Below are positions 7,096 through 14,911 of a DNA stretch of 34,724 bases, one piece after another; position 1 is the first letter of the stretch, and every line of letters begins with the position of its first letter. Below the pieces are notes generated by a model. That model had not been told where the DNA came from. It searched no databases and saw only the letters and a program-made list of their open reading frames with translations. A program made the position numbers and the translations under genes. The stretch is from Pseudomonadota bacterium. Its GTDB lineage: Bacteria > Pseudomonadota > Gammaproteobacteria > Burkholderiales > JABEVD01. The stretch covers positions 1 through 34,724 of the forward strand of contig JAKBJU010000021.1 in assembly GCA_021835845.1 (NCBI GenBank), read 5' to 3'.

Positions 7096-8616
7096 TCAGA
7101 ACTGGAAGTAAAGGAAGGCTGATTCCTTGTTCATGTTGATGATGGAAAGAAACCCGAGCGCCGCGACGGGAACGGCCCATGCCCAATTCGGCTGCCAGAC
7201 CAGCCTGGCGGTCTTCTCTTCGGGGAGGTTGAGGGCGGGCTCGAAATTCCCCATGATCCTGTAGATGTTGGGGGCGAACCAGGCGATCGCCAGCAGTATC
7301 CATATCCAGTTGACTTCACCACCCGTAACGGGGGTCGCGGTGGTGCCGAAATGCATCCCGTGGGATGCAAGCCATTGCCCGAAAATTCCCCATTTCGGAA
7401 GCCAGAAATCCGGAAGGGTGACGCCGTTGAGCCCCATCATTCCCCGCAGGACGGAAAATGCAGAACCCAGATCGTCCGCTCTGAAAAACACCCAAGCCAC
7501 CACGATTGAAAGGAATGTCGCAGTGCGCCCGAAGAATCTGCCTGCAATGCCCATCTCCGGAAGCCCGAGCCTACCTTTCAAGACATGCCAGCCATGGTTG
7601 ATCGCGAGATAAATGCCGTGCAGCCCGCCCCAGAACACGAAAGTCCATCCTGCGCCATGCCAGAGCCCGCCAAGCAGCATGGTCGCCATCAGGTTGAAAT
7701 AGCGCCTTGCCTTCCCCTTCCTGTTTCCGCCAAGCGGAATGTAGAGGTAATCGCGCAGGAAACGGGAAAGCGTCATGTGCCAGCGCCGCCAGAATTCGAT
7801 GACATTGACCGCCTGGTAAGGAGAATAGAAATTGACCGGAAGGGTGATGCCGAAAAGCCTGGAGATGCCGACAGCCATGTCCGAATAGGCCGAGAAATCG
7901 AAATACAGCTGGCAAGTATAAGCCAGCGCGCCGCACCAAGCGTCGACGAAGGAAGGCTCGATCCCGCTCGCATGCGCGCCGAAAACGGGAGCAACATAGC
8001 CTGAAATGCCGTCAGCGAGCATCACTTTCTTGAAAAGCCCCACGAAGAAAATTGTCAGGCCGACCGAAAAATTGTCGAATCTCGGCTCGAAGGTGGACTT
8101 CCGCTCGAACTGGGGCATCATCTCCTTGTGGTGGAGGATGGGGCCTGCAATCAGATGGGGGAAATAGGTGACGAAAAGCAGATAGTGGATAAAGCGGTAT
8201 TCCTTCGCCTCTTCCCTGTAAACGTCCAGCAGGTAGGCGATCTGGGTGAAGGTGAAGAAGGAGATGCCGAGCGGCAGCACGATTTTTCCGATCTGCCAGT
8301 CCAGCCCGACCAACTGGTCCAGGTTGGAGAGGAAAAAATGGGCATACTTGTAGTAGCCGAGCAGGACCAGGTTGAAGGCCAGCCCCCATACGAGGAGATT
8401 TCTTCTCCCTCTGCCGATCGCCGCTCCGAATGCGTAATTGACCCAGATCGAAAACAGCAGGAGCGGAACATAGGCGACATTCCAGCAGCCGTAGAAAACG
8501 ATGGAGGAAAAGGCGAGCCATCCGGAAGCCATTTCCCTGTGCTTGCCGAGCAGGAAGTAAACGACCAGGGCGCACGGCAGAAACGCGAACAGGAAAAGAT
8601 GCGAATTGAAAAGCAT
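7096..8616 (-). CDS. MBOAT family O-acyltransferase (AlgI-like)
   Basis: A 506-residue polytopic membrane protein with the typical AlgI opening MLFNSHLFLFAFLPCALVVY and the family hallmark GGLWHGAGWTFVFWGGLHG at about 314-332, containing the proposed catalytic His. Further signatures are FDFSAYSDMAVGISRLFGI and FWRRWHMTLSRFLRDYLYIPLGG, all shared with AlgI/DltB/PatA proteins. The family moves acyl (often acetyl) groups across the inner membrane for transfer to secreted glycans. It starts one base into the wecE stop (TGATG) and is followed after one base by the SGNH gene, so the pair probably acts together. No alginate genes are nearby, so the name algI is not justified; the acceptor may be the glycan made by this operon. 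Confidence 0.93.
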   Translation of the reverse strand: MLFNSHLFLFAFLPCALVVYFLLGKHREMASGWLAFSSIVFYGCWNVAYVPLLLFSIWVNYAFGAAIGRGRRNLLVWGLAFNLVLLGYYKYAHFFLSNLDQLVGLDWQIGKIVLPLGISFFTFTQIAYLLDVYREEAKEYRFIHYLLFVTYFPHLIAGPILHHKEMMPQFERKSTFEPRFDNFSVGLTIFFVGLFKKVMLADGISGYVAPVFGAHASGIEPSFVDAWCGALAYTCQLYFDFSAYSDMAVGISRLFGITLPVNFYSPYQAVNVIEFWRRWHMTLSRFLRDYLYIPLGGNRKGKARRYFNLMATMLLGGLWHGAGWTFVFWGGLHGIYLAINHGWHVLKGRLGLPEMGIAGRFFGRTATFLSIVVAWVFFRADDLGSAFSVLRGMMGLNGVTLPDFWLPKWGIFGQWLASHGMHFGTTATPVTGGEVNWIWILLAIAWFAPNIYRIMGNFEPALNLPEEKTARLVWQPNWAWAVPVAALGFLSIINMNKESAFLYFQF

Positions 8617-9755
8617 CAGTCTCCCGCCCCGAAAAACGCCTTCACTGCAGCCGATATCTTCAGAATGTCCTCATCCTCCAGATTGTGGTAGAGCGGCAGC
8701 CTTACCAGCCTTTCGCTCAGATCCTCGGTGACTGCCATCGTTCCGTTCACCCTTGCATATTTGATTCCGGCGGGAGCCGAATGCAGCGGCACATAATGGA
8801 ATACGGCGAGAATGCCCGCTTCCTTCAGGTGGCGGATCAGGCGGCTCCTGGCATCGAGATTTTCCAGGATCAGGTAGAACATGTGGCCGTTGCCTCTTAT
8901 GCCCGGTCCTTCCCTTCCCGGCAGGCGGCAGAACCCTCTCTCGGCCAGGGGCGAGAGCAGTTCGGCGTAGCGCGAGAAAATGGATCTTCTTCTTTCTATG
9001 ATTTCCTCGCCATGCTCGAGCTGGGCGTAAAGGAAAGCGCCGATCAGCTCGCTCGGCAGGTAGGAAGAGCCGACATCGACCCAGGTGTACTTGTCGACCT
9101 GCCCCCGGAAGAACTGGCTCCGGTTCGTTCCCTTTTCCCGGATGATTTCGGCGCGCCCAGCAAATCGCCCGTCGTTGACGAACAGCGCCCCGCCCTCGCC
9201 GCTGATGATGTTCTTGGTCTCGTGAAAGGAGAGGCAGCCGATATGGCCGATCGTGCCGAGATACCTGCCCTTGTATGTCGAGAGCAGCGCCTGGGCGGCG
9301 TCCTCGATGACAACCAGATCGTGGCGTTGCGCGATTTCCATGATTCTGTCCATTTCGCAGGCGATCCCCGCATAATGGACTGCGACGATGGCGCGGGTTC
9401 TTTCGGTGATCGCCGCCTCGATCAGGGTCTCGTCGATGTTGAGGGTGTCCTGGCGGATGTCGACGAAAACCGGGACAGCCCCCCTCAGCACGAAAGCATT
9501 GGCAGTGGAGACGAAAGTATAGGAAGGCATGATCACTTCGTCTCCCGCCTCGAGACCGCAGAGCAGGGCGGCGATTTCGAGGGAGGCCGTGCAGGAATGC
9601 GTCAGCAGCGCCTTGCCCGTGCCCAGCTTTTGCTCGAACCAGGCATGGCATTTCTTGGTGAATTCGCCGTCGCCCGCGAGGTGGCCCCTGGCATGCGCCT
9701 CGGCAATATAGGTCAGCTCCTTGCCCGTCATGTAAGGCTTGTTGAAAGGGATCAT
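8616..9755 (-). CDS. wecE: dTDP-4-amino-4,6-dideoxygalactose transaminase (WecE/RffA type)
   Basis: PLP-dependent sugar aminotransferase of the DegT/DnrJ/EryC1 family, 379 residues. In enterobacteria WecE converts dTDP-4-keto-6-deoxyglucose to dTDP-4-amino-4,6-dideoxygalactose. The N-terminus IPFNKPYMTGKEL is typical of WecE, and the PLP lysine sits in SFHETKNIISGEGGAL (Lys near 181), a phrase specific for the WecE branch as opposed to ArnB or DesV. Other family residues include EDAAQALLSTYKGR and the GSSYLPSEL segment. The ATG at 9755 overlaps the stop of the preceding methyltransferase (ATGA). A WecD-like acetyltransferase lies three genes upstream, supporting Fuc4NAc-type sugar synthesis. 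The genes for dTDP-4-keto-6-deoxyglucose (rmlA/rmlB) are not in the window. Confidence 0.92.
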   Translation of the reverse strand: MIPFNKPYMTGKELTYIAEAHARGHLAGDGEFTKKCHAWFEQKLGTGKALLTHSCTASLEIAALLCGLEAGDEVIMPSYTFVSTANAFVLRGAVPVFVDIRQDTLNIDETLIEAAITERTRAIVAVHYAGIACEMDRIMEIAQRHDLVVIEDAAQALLSTYKGRYLGTIGHIGCLSFHETKNIISGEGGALFVNDGRFAGRAEIIREKGTNRSQFFRGQVDKYTWVDVGSSYLPSELIGAFLYAQLEHGEEIIERRRSIFSRYAELLSPLAERGFCRLPGREGPGIRGNGHMFYLILENLDARSRLIRHLKEAGILAVFHYVPLHSAPAGIKYARVNGTMAVTEDLSERLVRLPLYHNLEDEDILKISAAVKAFFGAGD

Positions 9756-10612
9756 GGTTTCCTCGCCACAGTCAGTAAAGACCCGCCGAAAGGCGGATGA
9801 ATGTTCATTCTGATCAGCCCCGCCTCGACATTCATGATCGATTCGCAAAGCGCATTCGCTCCCCTGCCCAGCCTCAATTCGGACATCGGGTCGGTCGGCG
9901 CCTGCTTGGCCACAAGGCGAGAAATCATCATGAGGGGGAAAAGCAGGGAAACGAAGGAAGTCGCCAATTCCACCCTGAATCCCGCTCTTTTCAGCTTGCC
10001 GGTCAATTCGCTTTTCGTGTAGCGCCTCACATGGCAGGCCGCTACGTCCTGCTGGCTCCACATGAAAGGATGCTGGGGCACCGTCAGCATGATCCCTCCC
10101 CCCGGCTTCAATGCGGCATATATCTGCCCGAGCACCGCTTCGTCTTCTTCGACATGCTCCAGCACGTCGAAAGCGCCGATCACGTCATATTCCTCCCTGA
10201 AAGGCATGCGTCTCGCATCCATCTGGATCAGTTCGGTGTTTCCAACCCGGCGGGCGGCGAATCCGAGCCCGGAAACATCGATCTCGCTGCCCTGCAACTT
10301 CATTTCCGGATGAGCGCGCCTGAGGCCGGAAAGCACGTAGCCCGTGCCGCATCCCACTTCCATGAAACTCGAAGCGCCCGGAAAATGCCGATCGAGCGCC
10401 CAAAGGATCAGCCTGTTCCTTCCCCTGAACCAGAAGTTCTTTGCTTCCAGCTCCGCAAGTTCGGCAAAATAGCCCGACCTGAATCCCTCGTTGCTCGTGG
10501 CAAGGGCTGGCGAAAACGCGGGGAATCCGTCGATTCTCGCGACCTTCCAGCCGCAGGAGGGGCAGCACCACTCATCCGTCACAGCGCCTGTGCAGTCGGG
10601 GCATACTTTCAA
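9752..10612 (-). CDS. Class I SAM-dependent methyltransferase with zinc-ribbon-like N-terminus
   Basis: A 286-residue protein. Residues 3-25 contain CPDC and CCPSCG, a likely zinc ribbon. The SAM domain follows, with motif I FMEVGCGTGYVLSGL (about 98-112), SEIDVSG, FDVLEHVEEDEAV and LKPGGGIMLTVPQHPFMWS, the last a common feature of methyltransferases in lipopolysaccharide and exopolysaccharide loci. There is no ATG near the N-terminus. The start is best placed at TTG 10612-10610, which overlaps the stop of the upstream membrane protein gene (TTGA) and has GGGAG six bases ahead. The stop overlaps wecE (ATGA). The substrate is unknown; a sugar or lipid-linked sugar of this pathway is plausible from its central place in the operon. 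Confidence 0.82.
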   Translation of the reverse strand: MKVCPDCTGAVTDEWCCPSCGWKVARIDGFPAFSPALATSNEGFRSGYFAELAELEAKNFWFRGRNRLILWALDRHFPGASSFMEVGCGTGYVLSGLRRAHPEMKLQGSEIDVSGLGFAARRVGNTELIQMDARRMPFREEYDVIGAFDVLEHVEEDEAVLGQIYAALKPGGGIMLTVPQHPFMWSQQDVAACHVRRYTKSELTGKLKRAGFRVELATSFVSLLFPLMMISRLVAKQAPTDPMSELRLGRGANALCESIMNVEAGLIRMNIHPPFGGSLLTVARKP

Positions 10613-10971
10613 CCCTGACTCCCTATGGCGAGCCCCAGCACGACGAGCACGATCCCGGCAACTTTGAGCGCCGTGATCGCTTCGCCGAAAAAGACATTGC
10701 TGAGCAGGATCACCAGCACGAAGGCGAGGCTCATGAAGGGATAGGCATGCCCGAGCTGCAGCTTGGTCATCGCCGCCATCCAGGTGACCGAGGCGAGAAA
10801 TGCAGCCAGGAACGCGCTCAGCACCCATGGATTCAGGACGAGATGGAAAAGGAATTTCAGCTTCTCGGCGGGGTCAAGTGGCAGCGTCCCCGCCTTCAGC
10901 ACCTGCCACTTGATGACGATCTGGCCGTAGACGGTCAGCAGGATCGTGAAAAGGACGTAGAGATAGCTCAT
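10609..10971 (-). CDS. Small four-TM DMT/SMR-superfamily protein, ArnE/ArnF-like
   Basis: A 120-residue protein made almost entirely of four hydrophobic helices (about 1-23, 45-66, 70-92, 97-117), the size and layout of EmrE-like SMR proteins and of ArnE/ArnF. Family-like features are the N-terminal helix ending QIVIKWQVLKAG, the helix-3 phrase LGHAYPFMSLAFVLV and FFGEAITALKVAGIVLVVLG. In the aminoarabinose pathway ArnE/ArnF are proposed to flip undecaprenyl-phosphate-aminosugar to the periplasm. The neighbouring ArnC-like and ArnT-like genes suggest the same job here, possibly as a homodimer since only one copy is present. The ATG overlaps the acetyltransferase stop (ATGA) and the stop overlaps the next TTG start (TTGA). 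Confidence 0.8.
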   Translation of the reverse strand: MSYLYVLFTILLTVYGQIVIKWQVLKAGTLPLDPAEKLKFLFHLVLNPWVLSAFLAAFLASVTWMAAMTKLQLGHAYPFMSLAFVLVILLSNVFFGEAITALKVAGIVLVVLGLAIGSQG

Positions 10972-11630
10972 TTCACCAGCAGATGATAGACGTCGGCAGC
11001 CTTCCCGAACCTGAAACCCAGGGAGGCATAAAGATTCAGCGCAGCGAGATTGGAGGCGGAGATCGAGCTGCTGATCTCCGCCACCCCCCTTCCGAAGATT
11101 TCCTTGCAGGCGGCACTCCAGAGATATTTGCCGTATCCCCTTCCCCGAAAATTCTGGCCCATGGCATGAAGAACGAGGCAGCTTCCCGAAAAAGCGACGA
11201 ATCCCGCCAGTTCCTCCTTGCAATAAAGCCCGAGAACCCTGCCTTCATTATGGAGCGATTCCAGCCATCTGTCGTAGCGCAGATCGGCAAGATCGCGATC
11301 CAAATTGAAATCCCGGTGGAAGCGGCCGTGCGAGAAAGCACCATGGCAGATTTCCAGCAATGCCGCCATCGATGCGCCTGGCATTGCACGAAAATCCTCG
11401 TGCTCGAAGAACCTGAATCCTTCCCGAGTGCAATGGGGCTCAATCAGGGTATCGCAATAATAAAAGCCGCATTCGTGGAGCATCCGCTTGTCTGCGAGCG
11501 GGTCGATTTTGACCGTGTAATGCCCGGGCTGACGCAAAGCCAGGGCAAAATCCTCTTCCGCAAGCCCGGTGATCTCGAATGTCGGCATGCCGAAAACGGC
11601 CTTGTCCCAGGGGGTTTCCTCAATGCCCAT
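10968..11630 (-). CDS. GNAT acetyltransferase, WecD/RffC-like
   Basis: A 220-residue protein with a GNAT domain in the C-terminal half: the acetyl-CoA phrase NFRGRGYGKYLWSAACKEIFGRG (about 157-180, R-x-x-G-x-G/A pattern) followed by SASNLAALNLYASLGF. The N-terminal half resembles WecD: WDKAVFGMPTFEI near the start and AFSHGRFHRDFNL-x-x-DLADLRYDRWLE before the GNAT core. WecD acetylates the 4-amino group of dTDP-4-amino-4,6-dideoxygalactose to give dTDP-Fuc4NAc, and wecE is in the same operon, so the two form a matched pair. It overlaps the upstream glycosyltransferase by 11 bp and the downstream gene by ATGA. I leave the symbol blank because overall identity to WecD appears modest and another acyl donor is possible. 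Confidence 0.8.
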   Translation of the reverse strand: MGIEETPWDKAVFGMPTFEITGLAEEDFALALRQPGHYTVKIDPLADKRMLHECGFYYCDTLIEPHCTREGFRFFEHEDFRAMPGASMAALLEICHGAFSHGRFHRDFNLDRDLADLRYDRWLESLHNEGRVLGLYCKEELAGFVAFSGSCLVLHAMGQNFRGRGYGKYLWSAACKEIFGRGVAEISSSISASNLAALNLYASLGFRFGKAADVYHLLVK

Positions 11631-12549
11631 CGAAAGTCTTGTGGTTGATGATGTAAAGGGGGCGCCTTTTCGCCTCGTCGAAAGCCTTTCCGAGATAGAT
11701 GCCGATCACGCCCAATATCGAGATGACGATTCCGCCCAGAAAATAGAGGGACACGATCAGGCTGCTCCAGCCGGTTATCGGGGAACCGTAGCGCAGGGCA
11801 TGATAAATGATGTACATGCCGTAAAAAAAGGACAGCGATGAAATCAGAAAGCCGAAGCGTATCGAAAGCCGCAACGGCTTGTCCGAGTAAGCAATGATGG
11901 TTTCGCTGGCAAGCTTCCAGAGCTTGGCGAAAGTGTAGGTCGATCCGCCCTCGAAGCGCTCTGCATGCTGCACGTCGATCGAAGTAGAGGGAAAGCCCAT
12001 CCAGCTGACGAGCCCTCCGAAGAAGCGCAACTGCTCCCTCATCTGCCTGAAATTCTCGACCACCTTCCTGGAGACGATCCTGAAATTGCCGACCTGCCCG
12101 TCGTATTCCATGTCCGCAAGATAGCTAAACAGCTTGTAGAACGCCCAGGACATGAGGCGCTTTCCCGGCGGATCCTCACGCTTTCCGCGACGGGCCAGAA
12201 CGATCTCGAAACCTTCCTGCGCCCTGGCGTAGAGTCTGGGAATCTCCTCGGGCCTGTCCTGAAGGTCGCAGTCCATGACCACCACCCAGTCCCCCGTGGC
12301 ATGGTCGAGCCCCGCCGTGATCCCGTAATGCTGGCCGAAATTGCGGCTGAATTGGATGCCCCGCACCCTCGGGTCTCTCTTCGCCAAGGCGGCGATCGTG
12401 TCCCAGGAGCGGTCCCCTCCGCAATCCTCGACCAGAATGATCTCGAAGTCCGGGCTGATCGGCTCGATCGCCGCCTTCAGCCGGGCATAGAGTTCATCGA
12501 GGCAATTCTCCGCCTTGTAGACCGGGATCACCACGGAAAGATGCGGCAT
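11620..12549 (-). CDS. GT2 glycosyltransferase, polyprenyl-phosphate type (ArnC/GtrB-like)
   Basis: A 309-residue enzyme with a cytoplasmic GT-A domain and two C-terminal TM helices (about 228-255 and 262-290). It opens with LSVVIPVYKAENCLDELY, has VEDCGGDRSWDTI, the very characteristic SRNFGQHYGITAGLDHATGD and the metal-binding DCDLQDRPEEIP (about 93-104), as in ArnC, GtrB and dolichol-phosphate mannose synthase. These enzymes transfer a sugar from a nucleotide donor to undecaprenyl phosphate. With WecE/WecD-like neighbours the donor is plausibly dTDP-4-acetamido- or 4-amino-4,6-dideoxyhexose. The start (12549) shares one base with the yqhA-like stop. This is the cytoplasmic entry step of the proposed ArnC-ArnE-ArnT-like route. 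Confidence 0.88.
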   Translation of the reverse strand: MPHLSVVIPVYKAENCLDELYARLKAAIEPISPDFEIILVEDCGGDRSWDTIAALAKRDPRVRGIQFSRNFGQHYGITAGLDHATGDWVVVMDCDLQDRPEEIPRLYARAQEGFEIVLARRGKREDPPGKRLMSWAFYKLFSYLADMEYDGQVGNFRIVSRKVVENFRQMREQLRFFGGLVSWMGFPSTSIDVQHAERFEGGSTYTFAKLWKLASETIIAYSDKPLRLSIRFGFLISSLSFFYGMYIIYHALRYGSPITGWSSLIVSLYFLGGIVISILGVIGIYLGKAFDEAKRRPLYIINHKTFDGH

Positions 12550-13088
12550 CAGTGCTCCCCCTTTTGGGATTCGGACGCATGAGAAAAATAGAGGGCGAGC
12601 CCCACCAGCGCGATGGCGCCGCCCAGGTAGAGCAGATCGAGGGGCGTCGCGATTTCGACCTTGATCGCCTCCTTGAAGAGCGTCACGATCAGAATCATCA
12701 GGATCACCTTGGCGAGCCTCGCCTTCAAATCGTCCAGGCTCTCGATCACGAGTATCCGGCTCGATCTCGCCTCCCCCTTTGCCTCGTCGATGTCGCTGAT
12801 GAAAAGCTCGTAGAGTCCCAGCGAGAAAATCAGCATCACGGTGGCGAGGAGATAGCCGTCCACCACTTCGACGATATGGGTGATGGTGTCCTCGTGCAAT
12901 GCCTTCCTCGCAGCCACGGTCATGTCCGGATCGGCATAGTGGACGACATGCGCGACGAGATAGACGACGTCCACGGTTGCCATGTAGAACATGGCAAAGC
13001 CCGCGATCATGCTCGCCACCACGGCAAATAACACGACATGGCGGCTGCGCCAAAGCGCAGCCTCGAAAAGCCTCTCAAGCAGCTTCAT
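12549..13088 (-). CDS. UPF0114 (YqhA) family membrane protein
   Basis: A 179-residue protein with three or four TM segments: about 16-40, 92-116 (DGYLLATVMLIFSLGLYELFI) and, near the C-terminus, AKVILMILIVTLFKEAI and DLLYLGGAIALVGLALYF. The phrases VVDGYLLATVMLIFSLGLYELFIS and LKARLAKVILMILIVTLFK are hallmarks of the YqhA/UPF0114 family, whose function is not established. It starts three bases after the msbA stop and shares one base with the glycosyltransferase start, so it belongs to the same operon. Its contribution to glycan export or modification is unknown. Confidence 0.85.
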   Translation of the reverse strand: MKLLERLFEAALWRSRHVVLFAVVASMIAGFAMFYMATVDVVYLVAHVVHYADPDMTVAARKALHEDTITHIVEVVDGYLLATVMLIFSLGLYELFISDIDEAKGEARSSRILVIESLDDLKARLAKVILMILIVTLFKEAIKVEIATPLDLLYLGGAIALVGLALYFSHASESQKGEH

Positions 13089-13091
13089 CTG

Positions 13092-14846
13092 TCACCCCCT
13101 CGGGGATTCGTATTGTATCCGGTAGAGCCTGGCATAGATGCCGTCCATTTCGAGCAGTTCCGCGTGCCTGCCGACCTCCATTATCCTGCCCTTCTGCATC
13201 ACGACGATCCTGTCGGCATTTTCTATGGTCGAGAGCCGGTGTGCGATGACTATCGTGGTCCGGCCCTGCATCAGGGTCTCGAGCGCAGCCTGGACATGCT
13301 TCTCGGATTCCGAGTCGAGCGCCGAAGTCGCCTCGTCCAGGATCAGAACGGGCGCATCCTTGAGCAGCGCGCGCGCGATGCCGAGCCTCTGGCGCTGTCC
13401 GCCTGAAAGCTTCACGCCGTTCTCGCCGATCAGCGTATCCATTTCTTGCGGCATTTCTGCGATGAAATCCAGCGCATGGGCGGCCCTTGCCGCCGCCTCG
13501 ATTTCCTCCCGGCTCGCTCCTCCCATCTTGCCGTAGGCGATATTGGCCGCGACCGTGTCGTTGAACAGCACCACGTTCTGGCTCACGAAGGCGATGTTGT
13601 CGCGCAGGCTTTCCAGCGAAAGATCGCGGATATCGTGCCCGTCCAGCAGAATCCTGCCCCCGGTGGGATGATAGAAGCGCGGAATCAGGTTGGCAAGGGT
13701 GCTTTTCCCGCTCCCCGAAGAGCCGACGAGCGCAAGCGTCTCGCCCGGAGAAACTGCCAGGCTGAAATGATCCAGCGCCAGCCTGGACTCCCCTCCGTAG
13801 GAAAAGCTCACTTCGTCGAACACAAGCTCCCCCATGGCACTTTCAAGAACAGCCGTTCCGGTGTCAGGCTCGGCCTCCTCGTCGATCAGCCCGAATATGC
13901 TTTCGGCTGCCGCGAGGCCCTTCTGCAGGTGTTCGCTCATGCCGGTGATGCGCTTCATGGGAGCGGTCAGCATCAGCATCGCCATGATGAACGACACGAA
14001 ACCGCCGACGGTGGTCTTGTCGGCAGTCGACTGAAGGATGGCGAGATAGACGATCACGGCAAGGGATACGGCTGCGATCATCTGGACGATGGGCACGTTT
14101 GCCGCAGCAGCAGCGGACTGCTTCATGTTGTACCGCCTCACCCGGTTGGCGCTCTCGAAAAACCGCCTGGCTTCGTATTCCTGCCCGCCGTAGAGCTTGA
14201 CCACGGGATTGCACTCTATTCCCTCTTCGAGCACCTGCGTGATCTCGCCCATGGCGCGCTGGGTATCGCGGCTCGACTGCCTGAGCCGCCTGCTGAGCGT
14301 CCTGATCACGAAAGCGATGAGCGGGGCCATGACCAGGGAGAGCAGGGTGAGCATCCAGTTGAGGTAGAAAAGCCAACCGAGCAGGCCTGCTATGGTCAGC
14401 GTATCCTTCACCGAAATCAGCACCACATTGGTCGCCGCGAGCGTCACCTGGGTGACGTCGAAGGTCAGCTTCGAGATCAGGTTGCCGCTGACATGGTCGT
14501 CGAAATAGGCGGTGGGCAGCCTGATCAGCTTGCCGAACATGTCCACCCTGAGATCCATCACCAGCTTGTTCCCGACCCAGTTGATGGCGTAGGCGCCGGT
14601 GAAATTCGCCACTCCCCTCACCAGGAAAAGCAGAATAATCAGGACGGGAATGAGGTGAATGAGGGCCTTGTCCTTGCCCACGAATCCGCCGTCGAGCATC
14701 GGCTTCATCATGGCGGGCAGGGCGGGCTCGGTCGCAGCGACCACGATGATGCTGACCACCGAAATCAGGAAAACCTTCCAGTGGGGCAGGACATAGCGGA
14801 TCAGTCGCCGGTACAGCGTCAGGCTGTCTATCGTTTTTTGCGTCAA
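13092..14846 (-). CDS. msbA: Lipid A export ATP-binding/permease protein MsbA
   Basis: ABC half-transporter that flips core-lipid A to the periplasmic leaflet. The protein of about 584 residues has six TM segments in the first ~320 residues, then one ABC domain: Walker A LVGSSGSGKSTLAN (about 375), Q-loop FVSQNVVLFNDTV, signature LSGGQRQRLGIARALL, Walker B VLILDEATSALD, H-loop IAHRLSTIENAD. There is no ATG before residue ~49. Two in-frame TTG codons are possible, at 14852 and 14846. I prefer 14846 because AAGGA then lies six bases upstream, whereas it would touch the codon at 14852. It is the first gene of the operon that continues to 4553. The link to lipid A export is the main clue that the downstream sugar genes modify LPS or lipid A. 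Confidence 0.93.
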   Translation of the reverse strand: MTQKTIDSLTLYRRLIRYVLPHWKVFLISVVSIIVVAATEPALPAMMKPMLDGGFVGKDKALIHLIPVLIILLFLVRGVANFTGAYAINWVGNKLVMDLRVDMFGKLIRLPTAYFDDHVSGNLISKLTFDVTQVTLAATNVVLISVKDTLTIAGLLGWLFYLNWMLTLLSLVMAPLIAFVIRTLSRRLRQSSRDTQRAMGEITQVLEEGIECNPVVKLYGGQEYEARRFFESANRVRRYNMKQSAAAAANVPIVQMIAAVSLAVIVYLAILQSTADKTTVGGFVSFIMAMLMLTAPMKRITGMSEHLQKGLAAAESIFGLIDEEAEPDTGTAVLESAMGELVFDEVSFSYGGESRLALDHFSLAVSPGETLALVGSSGSGKSTLANLIPRFYHPTGGRILLDGHDIRDLSLESLRDNIAFVSQNVVLFNDTVAANIAYGKMGGASREEIEAAARAAHALDFIAEMPQEMDTLIGENGVKLSGGQRQRLGIARALLKDAPVLILDEATSALDSESEKHVQAALETLMQGRTTIVIAHRLSTIENADRIVVMQKGRIMEVGRHAELLEMDGIYARLYRIQYESPRG

Positions 14847-14872
14847 TCCCAATCCTTGCCGGAAAACTGGAC

Positions 14873-14901
14873 ATTATGAGTCATACGCACAAGCCGGTCA
14901 A
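14873..14901 (-). promoter_or_regulatory. Sigma-70 promoter upstream of msbA operon
   Basis: On the minus strand TTGACC (14901-14896) and CATAAT (14878-14873) are separated by exactly 17 bp; each hexamer is 5/6 to consensus. Transcription would start near 14866, about 20 bases before the TTG start. It is the only strong promoter I see for the ten-gene operon. Confidence 0.72.
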
Positions 14902-14911
14902 AATGCGAACA

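Noticed and set aside
7096-8616. Calling the MBOAT gene algI as part of an alginate locus
   Set aside because: No alginate polymerase, epimerase or export genes are present; only the MBOAT/SGNH pair is shared with alginate clusters.
8616-10061. Longer wecE start at 10061
   Set aside because: The extra ~100 residues are antisense-like translation of the overlapping methyltransferase region; the ATG at 9755 gives the normal WecE N-terminus and an ATGA overlap.
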